Below, in pieces: positions 41,893 through 51,713 of a DNA stretch of 52,042 bases. This stretch comes from Acidobacteriota bacterium. Lineage in GTDB: Bacteria > Acidobacteriota > Terriglobia > Acidiferrales > UBA7541. The stretch covers positions 1-52,042 of the forward strand of contig DAHUXN010000020.1 in NCBI GenBank assembly GCA_027307115.1, read 5' to 3'. The notes below the pieces were generated by a model. It was not told the DNA's origin, ran no database searches, and was given only the letters and a program-made list of their open reading frames with translations. Positions within the stretch are counted from its first letter, which is position 1; each line of letters starts with the position of its first letter. The translations under genes were made by a program, and so were the position numbers.

Positions 41893-42647
41893 CGGGCGCG
41901 CCGATTACGGTGCGGCACGTTTCGACCCTCGCAGAATACGAAGAATGCGTCCGGATACAGTTGATTACCTGGGGCGAAGATTTGGCTACGCCTTCGGGCC
42001 TGTTCGTCGTGGCGCGGGAGACGGGTGGGCAGACGCTGGGTGCCTTCGCTGGAGAGAAAATGGTTGGGTTCACGCTGGGGCTGGCGGGATTTCATGACGG
42101 CAAGCCGATTATTCATTCGCACATGACGGCGGTGCTTTCGGAATTTCGCGACCGTGGCATCGGCCGGATGCTGAAACTTGCGCAGAGAAACGACGCACTG
42201 GCGCGTGGAATCCATCTGGTGGCATGGACGTTTGATCCGCTGGAGCTGAAAAACGCGCATTTCAATATCAACCGGCTCGGCGCGGTCGTGAAACGGTACA
42301 TCCCGAATTGTTATGGGATCACGGAGAGTCCACTGCATGCAGGGCTCCCGACGGACCGATTGATGGCCGAATGGTATTTGGATTCGAAACGCGTGACGGA
42401 AATTTTTGCAGGGAAGGCGGCCCGCGCGTCGAGCGGCGCCGAGAAGATTTCGATTCCGGCGGACATCAGCGAACGCAAGCAGATCGAGCCGGCAGCGGGC
42501 GCTCGCGTGCAGAGCGAGATGCGGGAAGGATTTTTGGAGAAGTTGAAGAGGGGATTCATCGTCACGGGACTGGAAATAGGGCCGAAGGAAGCGAGTTATA
42601 TTTTCGAAATCGCCGAAAGCGTCGCAGCGGAAATTGCCACGAAATGA
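41865..42647 (+). CDS. GNAT-like predicted N-acyltransferase (COG3375 type)
   Basis: The 260-residue protein has an N-terminal GNAT-like domain: CVRIQLITWGEDLATPSGLF, GAFAGEKMVGFTLGLAGFHDG, HSHMTAVLSEFRDRGIGRML (the acyl-CoA-binding loop R-D-R-G-I-G-R) and AWTFDPLELKNAHFNINRLG. The latter, with GAVVKRYIPNCYG, is typical of the predicted acyltransferases found beside enolase-superfamily racemases. The C-terminal 80 residues are less conserved. It overlaps mazG by 28 bp and is followed after 34 bp by such a racemase/OSBS gene, so the two probably act together. The acyl donor (perhaps succinyl-CoA) and acceptor are inferred from this pairing. Confidence 0.85.
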   Translation: MGPGKSQRVAGAPITVRHVSTLAEYEECVRIQLITWGEDLATPSGLFVVARETGGQTLGAFAGEKMVGFTLGLAGFHDGKPIIHSHMTAVLSEFRDRGIGRMLKLAQRNDALARGIHLVAWTFDPLELKNAHFNINRLGAVVKRYIPNCYGITESPLHAGLPTDRLMAEWYLDSKRVTEIFAGKAARASSGAEKISIPADISERKQIEPAAGARVQSEMREGFLEKLKRGFIVTGLEIGPKEASYIFEIAESVAAEIATK

Positions 42648-42681
42648 AGGCTTGTGCGAGTCCGGGGGTGAAGTTAAGAGA

Positions 42682-43788
42682 ATGCGCATACAAAAAGTGA
42701 CGTTGCGGGAAATTCGCATGCCGATGGTGATGCGATTCGAGACCAGTTTTGGCGAAACAACGGAGCGGCGGATTTTGTTGGTGCAGGTGGAATCCGATGG
42801 CGTCAGCGGCTGGGGAGAATGCGTGGCAGGTGAAGCCCCGCATTATTCTCCGGAGACGGTTGACACGGCATGGCCCATTCTGCGCGATTTTCTGTGGCCG
42901 GAGATCCGGGGCAGGGAATTCGGCGCGGCGCGCGACGTCTGGGAAATGCTGGCGCACACGCGCGGGCACAACATGGCCAAGGGTGGAATCGAGTCCGCGA
43001 TTTGGGACGCGGAAGCGCGACAGAAAGGCCAGCCGCTGTGGAAGTTGCTCGGCGGAGTGCGCGACGAGATTTCGTGCGGCGTTTCGATTGGAATTCAACC
43101 CAGCGTGGAGCAATTAATCGCGAACGTTGAAAAAGAACTGGCGGCGGGATACCAGAGGATCAAGATTAAAGTGAAGCCCGGCCTCGAGTTGAAGCCGGTG
43201 GAAGCGCTGCGGAAACGTTGGCCGCGGATACGGCTGATGGCGGACGCAAATTCGGCGTATCGTCTGGAGGACGCGCCGCTGCTGAAGCAGCTCGATCCGT
43301 TTGCGCTGATGATGATCGAGCAGCCGCTGGGGTGGGACGACATTTACAGTCACGCGAAATTGCAGAAGCAGCTCGAAACGCCGATTTGCCTCGACGAATG
43401 CATTCACGATTATTCGCACGCTGTGGCGGCGATTGAGATCGGCGCTTGCAAAATTATCAATATGAAGCTGGGACGCGTGGGAGGACATACGCCGGCGCGG
43501 CGCATTCACGATTTGTGCCAGAGGAACGGAATTCCCGTGTGGTGCGGCGGAATGCTGGAGTCTGGCATTGGGCGCGCGCAGAATATCGCGCTGTCGACGC
43601 TGGAAAATTTCGCGCTGCCGGGCGACGTGTCGGCGAGCAAGCGCTACTGGGCGGAAGACATCATCGAGCCGGAAGTGGAAGTCTCGCCGAAAGGGACGAT
43701 CAAAGTTCCGTCGGGGCCCGGCATTGGATATCAGCCGAAGCTCGACCGCATTGAAAAATTGACGGTGCGGCGCGAAGTGCTGGCCTAA
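42682..43788 (+). CDS. menC: Enolase-superfamily o-succinylbenzoate synthase / N-acylamino acid racemase
   Basis: This 368-residue protein has the muconate-lactonising branch fold. The acid-base lysines are in RIKIKVKPG (K-x-K) and NMKLGRVGGH; the Mg2+ ligands are in LMADANS, MIEQPLG and CLDECIHD. Close relatives either make o-succinylbenzoate for menaquinone or racemise N-succinyl amino acids, and many do both. The preceding GNAT-like gene favours the racemase role; no other men genes are nearby, so the menC symbol is provisional. The start was placed at ATG 42682 (MRIQKVTLRE), preceded by TAAGAGA. The transporter gene follows after 3 bp. Confidence 0.88.
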   Translation: MRIQKVTLREIRMPMVMRFETSFGETTERRILLVQVESDGVSGWGECVAGEAPHYSPETVDTAWPILRDFLWPEIRGREFGAARDVWEMLAHTRGHNMAKGGIESAIWDAEARQKGQPLWKLLGGVRDEISCGVSIGIQPSVEQLIANVEKELAAGYQRIKIKVKPGLELKPVEALRKRWPRIRLMADANSAYRLEDAPLLKQLDPFALMMIEQPLGWDDIYSHAKLQKQLETPICLDECIHDYSHAVAAIEIGACKIINMKLGRVGGHTPARRIHDLCQRNGIPVWCGGMLESGIGRAQNIALSTLENFALPGDVSASKRYWAEDIIEPEVEVSPKGTIKVPSGPGIGYQPKLDRIEKLTVRREVLA

Positions 43789-43791
43789 GCG

Positions 43792-44712
43792 GTGGAACGC
43801 GCGCGCCATCCTGTACTGCTGTATTCGCTGATCCTGCTGATGGTGGTGGGTTGGTCGTTCAACTTCGTGATTGCCAAGGTCACCCTGCGGCATTTTGATC
43901 CCTACACACTGACTTCTTTTCGCATTATTTTTTCAGGCGTTTTCATGCTGCCGATTTATTTTGCGATGCCGCGGCGTTCGCGTTTCAATCGCAAAGACCT
44001 GTGGAATTTCGTGGTGCTGGGATTTTTCGGCGTGGTGATCAACCGCGGATTTTTTATCGTAGGGCTGGATTACACGACGGCGGCGCGTTCGGCGCTGATC
44101 GTGGCCACGGGGCCGATTTTCGTGCTGGTCCTCGCGCGCGCGTACAAGCTCGAACAAATTACGCGCGGGAAGATTATCGGGATGGCGCTGTGCCTGGCGG
44201 GAATCGCGGTGCTCGTCGGCGGAGACGCGCTGCATTTCCATGGCGGCACCGGCGCGGGAGACCTGGTGGCGATAGGCGGGACGATCGGGTTCGCCGTATA
44301 CACCGTGCTGGCCAAGAAAGTGGCGCGGCAATACGACACGATTTCCATGAATATGTTTTGCAACATGGCCGGAGCCATCATGCTGCTGCCCTTGGGTATC
44401 GAGGACGCCGCGCGGCTGAATTGGAGCGGCGTGGGCTGGATTGGGTGGATTGGGCTGGCGTACACCGTGTTGGTGTCGTCCGTGTTTGCATACTTGATCT
44501 TTTTTTGGGCGCTGCGGCACATGACGGCGTCCCGATTGGCGGTCTTCACCTACGTGGAACCTCCGCTGGCGATGCTGCTGGCGGTGATTTTTCTCGGCGA
44601 AAAATTGACGAGCACGCTGCTCGCAGGAGGCGCGCTGATTTTGGCAGGAGTGTACATCACCGAGTTCTGGCCCGGTGCCGAAGAAGCAACCGTGGAGACC
44701 GCAGGCGCGTAA
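43792..44712 (+). CDS. EamA-family (DMT) transporter
   Basis: The 306-residue protein has ten predicted transmembrane helices in two EamA repeats: SLILLMVVGWSFNFVIAKV and GALFTSFRII-like first halves, and GDLVAIGGTIGFAVYTVLAKKV with YVEPPLAMLLAVIFLGEKL in the second. DMT family members usually export or exchange small metabolites such as amino acids, nucleobases or sugars. The start is GTG 43792, 3 bp after the racemase stop, so it is probably co-transcribed. An amino-acid substrate would fit the neighbours but is unproven. Confidence 0.9.
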   Translation: MERARHPVLLYSLILLMVVGWSFNFVIAKVTLRHFDPYTLTSFRIIFSGVFMLPIYFAMPRRSRFNRKDLWNFVVLGFFGVVINRGFFIVGLDYTTAARSALIVATGPIFVLVLARAYKLEQITRGKIIGMALCLAGIAVLVGGDALHFHGGTGAGDLVAIGGTIGFAVYTVLAKKVARQYDTISMNMFCNMAGAIMLLPLGIEDAARLNWSGVGWIGWIGLAYTVLVSSVFAYLIFFWALRHMTASRLAVFTYVEPPLAMLLAVIFLGEKLTSTLLAGGALILAGVYITEFWPGAEEATVETAGA

Positions 44713-44786
44713 ACGAAATTCTTGAAGCCGTGGCGGCCGATCAGCGCCTTGACTTCGAATGCGGCGCGAACCTAAGATGGCCGCAA

Positions 44787-47714
44787 ATGCCGGATTCGCA
44801 GCCGCTGATTGGCCGGACGATCGCGCACTATCGCATCATCGAGAAACTCGGTGGCGGCGGCATGGGCATCGTCTACAAAGCGGAGGACACGCGTCTCCAT
44901 CGCTTTGTCGCGCTGAAATTCCTGCCGGAGGAAATCGCAAGAAACCCTCAAGCGCTGCTCCGTTTCCAGCGCGAGGCGCAAGCCGCCTCGGCGCTGAATC
45001 ATCCCAACATTTGCACCATATACGACATCGGCGAGCACGATGGCCACGCGTACATCGCGATGGAGTTCCTCGACGGCCAGAGTCTGAAACATTGCATCGA
45101 CGGGAAGCCCTTGCCGCTCGAGCAAGCGCTGGAATTGGCGGTTGAGATTGCGGATGGACTCGAGGCCGCGCACGCCGGAGGCATAATCCATCGGGACATC
45201 AAGCCTGAAAACCTCTTCGTCACCAAACGCGGGCACGCCAAGATTTTGGATTTTGGGCTGGCAAAGCTGGCGCCTGCGGGCGGCGCCATGAACCTTTCGG
45301 CGATGCCCACAGCGAGCGAACTGGACCAGCTCACTCGCCTGGGTGCGGCGATTGGCACCATCACGTACATGTCACCGGAGCAGGTGCGGGGCGAAGAACT
45401 GGATGCGCGCACGGATCTGTTTTCGTTTGGCGCAGCGCTATACGAGATGGTCACCGGCGTGCGGCCTTTTCGGGGCGAGACTTCGGGGGTGATTGCGGAA
45501 GCGATACTGAATCGCAGGCCAGTCGCGATCGTGCGGCTGAACCACGAAGTACCCGCACAGCTCGAAGAGGTGATCAACAAGGCGCTGGAGAAAGACAGGA
45601 AGATGCGCTATCAGAGCGCGGCTGAAATTCGCACGGATCTGCAGCGCCTAAAGCGGGATTCGGACGCAGGCCGGGCCGCTCCCCCTGAAAAACATGTGCC
45701 GGCGGCGCGCTCTGCGTTTCCTCCATCCGCGCACTGGGGCCTGGCTACGGCAATCTTCGTGGTTGCGGGCTTTCTCGCCGCCATTGCCTTCAATCTTGGC
45801 GGAATTCGTAATGACTTCTTCACGCGCGCGCACGCACTGACGGACAAAGACACCATCATGCTCGCTGATTTTACGAACGCGACGGGCGATCCTGTGTTCG
45901 ACGGCACGTTGCGGCAAGGGCTTTCCGCACAATTGGAACAATCACCCTTCCTGAGCGTTATCTCTGATGATCAAATCCAGCGGACGCTACAGTTGATGGG
46001 CCAGAAGCCGGATGCGAGGCTCACGCCGAAGATTGCGGAGCAACTCTGCCAGCGAACGGGCAGCGCGGCAGATCTCGAAGGTTCGATAGCCCAGATTGGC
46101 ACGCAGTACCTGCTGACGCTCAAAGCCATCAACTGCGAAAACGGCGAATCGCTGGCGAGCGCGGAGGCTCAGGCCAGCGACAAGAACCATGTGCTCGATG
46201 CTCTAGGAAAGACAGCTTCGGATATTCGAAGCAAACTTGGCGAGTCGCTGAGCACTGTGCAGAAGTTTGACGCGCCTCTGGAGCAGGCCACGACTCCATC
46301 GCTCGAAGCGCTCAAAGCCTTCAGCGCGGGCCGAAAGACCATGTATTCAATGGGAGACGCGGAAGCGATCCCGCTTTTTAAGAATGCGCTCGAACTTGAT
46401 CCGAAGTTTGCGCTCGCCGACGCATTCTTGGGCATCGCCTACAACGACATCGGGGAACCCAGCATCGGTGCTGATTACACGCGCAAGGCCTACGACTTGC
46501 GCGAGCGAACCAGCGAGCCCGAGCGGTATTTCATCTCCGATCGCTACAATAACAAAGTCACTGGTAACATCGAAAAGGCCGAAGAATACTGCGAGCTTTG
46601 GATACAGGCCTATCCGCGCGCTGTAGACCCGCGCGATAACTTGGCTGGAGCCATCTATCCTGTCGTCGGACAATATGAGAAAGGGGTTGAAGAAGGCAGA
46701 GAGGCAGTCCGTTTGGAACCGAACTCTGCCGTCCATTACGCCCTTCTCAACTTCGACTACATTGCTCTGAATCGCGTAGACGAGGCGAAAGCTACCTTTG
46801 CCCAGGCTCTCCAACGCAAAATGAACTACTCACTCTTCCCTATTGGCCTCTACCAGATTGCCTTTTTGCAGAACGATGCGGCGGGCATGGCGCAGCAAGT
46901 TGCACAGTCACAGGGTGTGCGGGGAGTAAAGGACGAGCTGCTGAACATGGAAGCCGATACAGCCGCCTATTCCGGACGGCTTAGGAATGCCCAGGAGCTT
47001 TCCCGCCGGGCCATGGATTCCGCCGAACAAGCAGGAGAAAAAGAAGCGGTCGCAACCTATTTGGCCACGTCTGGTCTGCGCGAAGCCCTGTTTGGCAATG
47101 CAGCCGAAGCGCGACGGCGAGCGACGCTGGCGCTGGCGCAGTCAAGAGGTCGCGACGTGCAGTATGCCGCGGCGCTCACGTTCGCTTATGCCGGAGACGA
47201 TAGCAAGGCGCAAACGCTTGCCGATCATTTGGCCAAGAAATTCCCTGAAGATACGATCGTGCAGTTCAACTACCTGCCCACGCTCCGCGCGAAATTCGCC
47301 CTCTCTAGCGGAAGAGCTTCCGCAGCGATTACTGCGCTCGAACCAGCCGAGCCGTATGAACTCGGAGAAACCACGGATAGCGCATACGGCTGGAACTGCT
47401 TGTATCCGGCCTTCGTGCGTGGCGAGGCGTATCTTGGCGCGCGTCAGGGGAGCAAAGCCGCTGCCGAATTCCAGAAAATTCTCGACCATCCTGGAATTGT
47501 CTTGATGGAACCCATTGGCGTGCTGGCGCATTTGCAAATCGCTCGCGCTTACGCCATGCAGGCCGCGTCGGAGCAGGGCGCTGCTGCCGATGCCGCTCGC
47601 GCGAAGGCCCGTGCTGCATATCAAGATTTTCTTGCGTTGTGGAAAAATGCTGATCCGGACATTCCGGTGCTCAAACAGGCGAAGGCCGAATACGCGAAGC
47701 TGAAGTTCATGTAA
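44787..47714 (+). CDS. Membrane serine/threonine protein kinase with TPR sensor domain
   Basis: This 975-residue receptor kinase has a Hanks-type kinase domain (about 13-288): G-loop LGGGGMGIVYKAED, ATP lysine K44, catalytic IIHRDIKPEN (D137), metal-binding DFG (155-157) and YMSPEQVRGEELDARTDLFS. A juxtamembrane linker follows, then one transmembrane helix (about 318-339, LATAIFVVAGFLAAIAFNLG). The C-terminal 630 residues are outside the cytoplasm and contain TPR-like repeats, for example AIPLFKNALELDPKFALADA and GVEEGREAVRLEPNSAVHYA. This architecture is very common in Acidobacteriota. The frame is open upstream to 44001 across the transporter gene, but MPDSQPLIGRTIAHYRIIEK is the natural start. 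Confidence 0.93.
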   Translation: MPDSQPLIGRTIAHYRIIEKLGGGGMGIVYKAEDTRLHRFVALKFLPEEIARNPQALLRFQREAQAASALNHPNICTIYDIGEHDGHAYIAMEFLDGQSLKHCIDGKPLPLEQALELAVEIADGLEAAHAGGIIHRDIKPENLFVTKRGHAKILDFGLAKLAPAGGAMNLSAMPTASELDQLTRLGAAIGTITYMSPEQVRGEELDARTDLFSFGAALYEMVTGVRPFRGETSGVIAEAILNRRPVAIVRLNHEVPAQLEEVINKALEKDRKMRYQSAAEIRTDLQRLKRDSDAGRAAPPEKHVPAARSAFPPSAHWGLATAIFVVAGFLAAIAFNLGGIRNDFFTRAHALTDKDTIMLADFTNATGDPVFDGTLRQGLSAQLEQSPFLSVISDDQIQRTLQLMGQKPDARLTPKIAEQLCQRTGSAADLEGSIAQIGTQYLLTLKAINCENGESLASAEAQASDKNHVLDALGKTASDIRSKLGESLSTVQKFDAPLEQATTPSLEALKAFSAGRKTMYSMGDAEAIPLFKNALELDPKFALADAFLGIAYNDIGEPSIGADYTRKAYDLRERTSEPERYFISDRYNNKVTGNIEKAEEYCELWIQAYPRAVDPRDNLAGAIYPVVGQYEKGVEEGREAVRLEPNSAVHYALLNFDYIALNRVDEAKATFAQALQRKMNYSLFPIGLYQIAFLQNDAAGMAQQVAQSQGVRGVKDELLNMEADTAAYSGRLRNAQELSRRAMDSAEQAGEKEAVATYLATSGLREALFGNAAEARRRATLALAQSRGRDVQYAAALTFAYAGDDSKAQTLADHLAKKFPEDTIVQFNYLPTLRAKFALSSGRASAAITALEPAEPYELGETTDSAYGWNCLYPAFVRGEAYLGARQGSKAAAEFQKILDHPGIVLMEPIGVLAHLQIARAYAMQAASEQGAAADAARAKARAAYQDFLALWKNADPDIPVLKQAKAEYAKLKFM

Positions 47715-47731
47715 TACTTTAATGGAGCACA

Positions 47732-48817
47732 ATGACGAACACTAAACGAATCGCGGTGATTGCCGGGGACGGGATCGGCAAGGAAGTAACGCCAACGACG
47801 GTGAAGGCGCTCGAAGCGGCGTGCGCGGCGGGCGGGAAGCAACTGGCGTTCACGCATTTTGATTGGGGTGCGGATCGCTTTCTGCGCGACGGAACGACGC
47901 TGCCTCATGATGCGCCCGAAATGCTGCGGCGCGATTTCGACGCGATTCTTTTTGGGGCGCTGGGAGACCCGCGCGTTCCGTCGAATCAGCATGCGGCGGA
48001 CATCTTGCTGGGGCTGCGCTTCAAGCTGGACCTCTACGTAAATGCCCGGCCGTGCGTGCTGTTCGACAAGCGCCTGACGCCTTTGCGCGATCGCAACGAA
48101 AAGGACGTAAACTTCATTGTGTTCCGCGAAAACACGGAGGGCGCGTACGCGGGAATTGGCGGGAATTTCAAGCGCGACACGCCGGATGAAGTGGCCGTGC
48201 AGGAAGATGTGAATACGCGCAAAGGAGTCGAAAGGATTATTCGCTATGCGTTTGAATATGCGCGGCGCAAAAAGCTGAAGCGCCTCTGCATGAGCGACAA
48301 ATCAAACGCGATGACGTACGGGCACGGTCTGTGGCAGCGCGTGTGGACTGAGGTTCGCAAGGAATACGCGGAAATCGAATCGCGGCACCTGTATTTCGAC
48401 ACGCTCACGATGGAGATGGTGCGCGATCCTTCGCAGTTCGACGTGATTGTGACGTGCAATTTGTTCGGCGACATTGCGAGCGATTTGGGTGCGCAGCTTT
48501 CAGGAGGATTGGGGCTGGCGCCTTCCGGGAATATTCATCAGGGGCAAGTGTCGCTCTTCGAGCCAGTGCACGGGTCAGCGCCGAATATCGCGGGGAAGAA
48601 CGTGGCGAATCCATTCGGCTCGGCGCTGGCGGGCGCGATGATGCTGGAATATCTTGGATGGGAGCGCGAGGCGCAGTTGATTGACGCGGCCGTGCACGGC
48701 GCGATTCGCGAAGGGAAAACCACGCCGGATTTGGGTGGCAAATTTGGCACCAAAGAGTTAGGCGACTGGCTAGCCGAGCGGATTGCGAAGCACGGCTTGG
48801 CCGGCGCGGGCGCTTAG
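47732..48817 (+). CDS. Isocitrate/isopropylmalate dehydrogenase family enzyme
   Basis: The 361-residue protein belongs to the beta-decarboxylating dehydrogenases. Motifs are IAVIAGDGIGKEV, LGLRFKLDLYVNARPC (substrate loop), FRENTEGAYAGIGG (catalytic Tyr), CMSDKSNAMTYGHGLW (catalytic Lys), TCNLFGDIASDLGAQ (metal Asp) and FEPVHGSAPNIAGKNVANPF. The substrate loop differs from classical LeuB (LDLYANLRP) and the NAD loop has Asn for the usual Asp (SAPNIAG), so the substrate could be isopropylmalate, isocitrate, homoisocitrate or tartrate. No leu genes are nearby. It starts 17 bp after the kinase gene and overlaps the rhomboid stop by 4 bp. Confidence 0.88.
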   Translation: MTNTKRIAVIAGDGIGKEVTPTTVKALEAACAAGGKQLAFTHFDWGADRFLRDGTTLPHDAPEMLRRDFDAILFGALGDPRVPSNQHAADILLGLRFKLDLYVNARPCVLFDKRLTPLRDRNEKDVNFIVFRENTEGAYAGIGGNFKRDTPDEVAVQEDVNTRKGVERIIRYAFEYARRKKLKRLCMSDKSNAMTYGHGLWQRVWTEVRKEYAEIESRHLYFDTLTMEMVRDPSQFDVIVTCNLFGDIASDLGAQLSGGLGLAPSGNIHQGQVSLFEPVHGSAPNIAGKNVANPFGSALAGAMMLEYLGWEREAQLIDAAVHGAIREGKTTPDLGGKFGTKELGDWLAERIAKHGLAGAGA

Positions 48818-49506
48818 GAATTGTAATAGCTCTCGGTCTGGTTGCGGCGCATCCCCGAAACGAGCAGCATCCCCAACAGAAAGCCTCCAACGTGAGCCCA
48901 CCACGCGACGCCTCCCGCTTGCGCGCTGCCGAGCGAGCCGATGCCGCTCAAGAACTGCACAGCGAACCACAATCCAATAAAAAGCACCGCGGGCAGGCGC
49001 GCGAAAAACCACCAGAAGAAAAGCGTGACCAGAGTGAGGATTCGCGAAGAAGGGAAGAACACCACGTATGCGCCGAGCACGCCCGCAATGGCGCCGCTCG
49101 CGCCGAGTCCGGGGATCGTGGAACCCAAACTGAAAAGCGTTTGCGCGATACCCGCACCCAATCCGCATACGAGATAGAAGCCGAGGTAGGGAAGATGGCC
49201 AAGTCGGTCTTCCACATTGGGGCCGAAAAGCCACAGAAACCACATATTGCCGATGATGTGCAGCCAGCCCCCATGCAGGAACATCGACGTAAACAAGGGA
49301 AGGAAGCCTTGTGTGAGGGTGTAGTGCGAGTGGGCGAGAGCCAGTTGCGCCCGCGCCGGGATCATTGAGTAAGTCATGATGAAGGATTGCAGGGCGCGAG
49401 GATCGAGCGTCAGTTGATAGAAGAAAACGATAAAGTTGATCACGATCAGCGCGAGTGTGACCGCCGGGAAGTGCGTGCGAGGACGAAGATTTTTTAAGGG
49501 AATCAT
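48814..49506 (-). CDS. Rhomboid-family intramembrane serine protease
   Basis: The 230-residue protein has six transmembrane helices. The catalytic Ser is in GLGASGAIAGVLGAY and the His in WAHVGGFLLGM. The oxyanion-region residues HGGWLHIIGNMWFLWLFG and the VEDRLGHLPYLGFYL loop are also typical. Rhomboids cleave within the membrane-spanning helices of substrate proteins. The loop before the last helix has an unusual AQAGGVAWW. The ATG at 49506 gives MIPLKNLRPRTHFPAVTLAL, a normal family start. It is convergent with the dehydrogenase gene. Confidence 0.94.
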   Translation of the reverse strand: MIPLKNLRPRTHFPAVTLALIVINFIVFFYQLTLDPRALQSFIMTYSMIPARAQLALAHSHYTLTQGFLPLFTSMFLHGGWLHIIGNMWFLWLFGPNVEDRLGHLPYLGFYLVCGLGAGIAQTLFSLGSTIPGLGASGAIAGVLGAYVVFFPSSRILTLVTLFFWWFFARLPAVLFIGLWFAVQFLSGIGSLGSAQAGGVAWWAHVGGFLLGMLLVSGMRRNQTESYYNS

Positions 49507-49962
49507 GGAGCGACCGGATTAGTTAGAACTATGCTGGAGCAGTTCGTCAAGCGAAAAGGATGCGGCGAGAATTTTGCGGCGACCCTGGAGATTCAACGGG
49601 CGCTTGGCGGATCGCTGAAAAATAACGGACCGGAAATTTGACGCACGATGCAGAGGTCGCGGCTTCAACGGTTACATGAACATTGCGAGCCAGGCGTTGG
49701 TTGCCACAGAGATTTCCGGTGGAGCGAGTTCGGAGAGATTTTTTTTTGCGTCTTGACGTAAAGCGTCACTTTAAGTGAGGGACCGCGACAGAAGAGTCTT
49801 AGCCGCGAGCGGAAATGGATTCGATTGGAATTTTTGAGAGGAAAGGAAAAATTCGCGGGATTGATTTGCGGAGTGCGCACGGCTGTGGTAAGAAGTTTAG
49901 TTTCGCTGCGCGCGGCGCGAGCGTGCTGAGGCGCGCGTACAGGTCGGCGCGCCGACACGCCG
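49507..49962. other. 456-bp intergenic region between rhomboid and recO
   Basis: No credible gene is visible on either strand. A short inverted repeat GACG-TAAAG-CGTC lies at about 49754-49767, inside TTGACGTAAAGCGTCAC, which also includes a TTGACG -35-like box; no matching -10 box is clear. A T-rich run (TTTTTTTT) lies at about 49738-49747. The promoters of the rhomboid gene and the recO-glyQ-glyS operon are expected here. Confidence 0.4.
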
Positions 49963-50706
49963 ATGCCACTTCACGAAACCGAAGCAATCGTGTTGCAAAG
50001 TTATCCGCTCGGCGAAGCGGATCGATTGGTGAGTTTTCTCAGCCGGTCGATGGGTCGCGTGCGCGGTGTTGCGGCTGGTGCGCGCAGACCGAAGAGCCGC
50101 TTCGGCTCAACGCTCGAACGCATGTCGTATGTGCGCATCTGGTTTTTCGAACGCGAGACTCGCGAACTGGTGCGCATCAATCAGTGCGAGCTGATCGAGT
50201 CGTTCGTCGATGTGTTCAAGGATTACGCGGCGGGCGTGGCGTTGGCGGTGATGGCGGAAGTTACGGAGGCAGTACTGCCGGATAGGGAAGCGGGTGACCC
50301 GTCGTTCCGGCTGCTGCTGCTTTCCGCGCAAGCGATCAAGCGGCACATGGAAATCGATTTGCCGCTCGCGTATTTCGCCTTGTGGACTGTTCGATTGGGA
50401 GGATGGCTTGGATCTTTCGAGCGATGCGCGCGCTGTAACAAGCAGCTCGCGGGAATTCCAGCGTATGCGAGTCGGGCTGTTTCCGGAGTTTTTTGCGGGA
50501 ATTGCCGGGGAACTGGGATGAAGGCGATTTCACCGGACGCGCTGAATGCGGGTGTTAAAATGTTGGCGGACCGCTTGGACAAAATCGAAGCGAGCAACAT
50601 TCCGAAAACGGCGCTGCGCGAACTGTCACGCTATTCATTGGATTTGATCGAACATCAAATTGAACGCAAACTGGTGTCGCGAGAAATGCTGGAGACTGCG
50701 GTTTGA
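49963..50706 (+). CDS. recO: DNA repair protein RecO
   Basis: RecO anneals single strands and helps load RecA with RecR in the RecFOR pathway. The 247-residue protein has the N-terminal OB-fold ([40 protein letters not shown]) and the helical C-terminal domain with a zinc ribbon: CARCNK and, 23 residues on, CGNC. Length is normal. The stop and the glyQ start share bases (TGATG), so the three genes recO-glyQ-glyS form one operon. Confidence 0.95.
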   Translation: MPLHETEAIVLQSYPLGEADRLVSFLSRSMGRVRGVAAGARRPKSRFGSTLERMSYVRIWFFERETRELVRINQCELIESFVDVFKDYAAGVALAVMAEVTEAVLPDREAGDPSFRLLLLSAQAIKRHMEIDLPLAYFALWTVRLGGWLGSFERCARCNKQLAGIPAYASRAVSGVFCGNCRGTGMKAISPDALNAGVKMLADRLDKIEASNIPKTALRELSRYSLDLIEHQIERKLVSREMLETAV

Positions 50707-51713
50707 TGGCGAAGATGGCAAAGGCGGCAAAACGGAAAACTTCGAGTATCGCTCGAACTGCAAAGTCTAGTGGCCCTACGTTTCAACAACTAATATTGCA
50801 GTTGCAAACGTACTGGTCGAAGCGCGGATGTGTGCTTCAACAACCATACGATGTGGAAGTGGGTGCGGGGACAATGCACCCGGAAACTTTTTTTCGCGTC
50901 CTCGGGCCGCTGCCATATCGCGTCGCGTACATTCAGCCGAGCCGGCGTCCCGCGGACGGGCGTTATGGCGAAAATCCGAACCGGCTGTACAAACACACGC
51001 AGCTTCAAGTGATACTTAAGCCTCCTCCGGTGGATGTGCAGAACATTTACCTCGATAGCCTGCGCGCGATAGGGATTGATTTGCGCCATCACGATGTTCG
51101 TTTCGAGGAGGACAATTGGGAATCGCCAACGTTGGGCGCTTGGGGAGTGGGATGGCAAGTACTACTTGATGGGCTGGAGATTACGCAGTTCACATATTTC
51201 CAGCAAGCCGGTGGACTGGATCTCGATCCCGTGTCGTGCGAACTCACGTACGGGCTCGAAAGGATTGCCGCGTTTCTGCAGAACGTCGACAGCGTGTTCA
51301 AATTGCGATGGTCCGACGATGTGAGTTACGGCGAGATACGCTTGGCGGAGGAGCAGCAATTTTCTGCGTACAGTTTCGAATGGGCGGATGCGGGACGCAC
51401 GCGCGAGATGTTTGACCTCTGCGAGAGGGAAGCGAAGGCCATATTGGGCACCAAGGGCACGCATGCGGAAACGGGCATCAAAAGAAAGGCCCCGATTCTC
51501 GCCGCGTATGATTTCTGTTTGAAGTGTTCGCACTTATTTAATGTGCTGGATTCGCGCGGCGCGATTTCCACCACGGAACGCGCGGCGCTCATCGGACGAG
51601 TGCGTGCTCTCTGCTGCCGCGTCGCCGCGGAATACTGCGCGATGAACGGTTGGACTGAGGCGGCGCAGCCCGTTGGCGGTTTGCCGCAGGCAACGGCACA
51701 GGTGCGCCGATGA
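50706..51713 (+). CDS. glyQ: Glycyl-tRNA synthetase alpha subunit
   Basis: This is the catalytic subunit of the bacterial alpha2-beta2 glycyl-tRNA synthetase, class IIc-like. [60 protein letters not shown] and [10 protein letters not shown]-type [20 protein letters not shown] are diagnostic. The N-terminus has about 25 extra basic residues ([18 protein letters not shown]) compared with typical GlyQ. The start ATG at 50706 overlaps the recO stop by one base. The end overlaps glyS by ATGA. Confidence 0.97.
   Translation: MAKMAKAAKRKTSSIARTAKSSGPTFQQLILQLQTYWSKRGCVLQQPYDVEVGAGTMHPETFFRVLGPLPYRVAYIQPSRRPADGRYGENPNRLYKHTQLQVILKPPPVDVQNIYLDSLRAIGIDLRHHDVRFEEDNWESPTLGAWGVGWQVLLDGLEITQFTYFQQAGGLDLDPVSCELTYGLERIAAFLQNVDSVFKLRWSDDVSYGEIRLAEEQQFSAYSFEWADAGRTREMFDLCEREAKAILGTKGTHAETGIKRKAPILAAYDFCLKCSHLFNVLDSRGAISTTERAALIGRVRALCCRVAAEYCAMNGWTEAAQPVGGLPQATAQVRR

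Noticed and set aside
44001-44786. In-frame extension of the kinase ORF upstream (would give a 1237-residue protein)
   Set aside because: The stretch overlaps the EamA transporter gene in another frame and has no recognisable domain; the kinase family begins at MPDSQPLIGRTIAHYR.
49748-49775. Toxin-antitoxin operator (TTGACGTAAAGCGTCAC)
   Set aside because: It looks operator-like, but no toxin or antitoxin gene or remnant is visible within the 456-bp gap.
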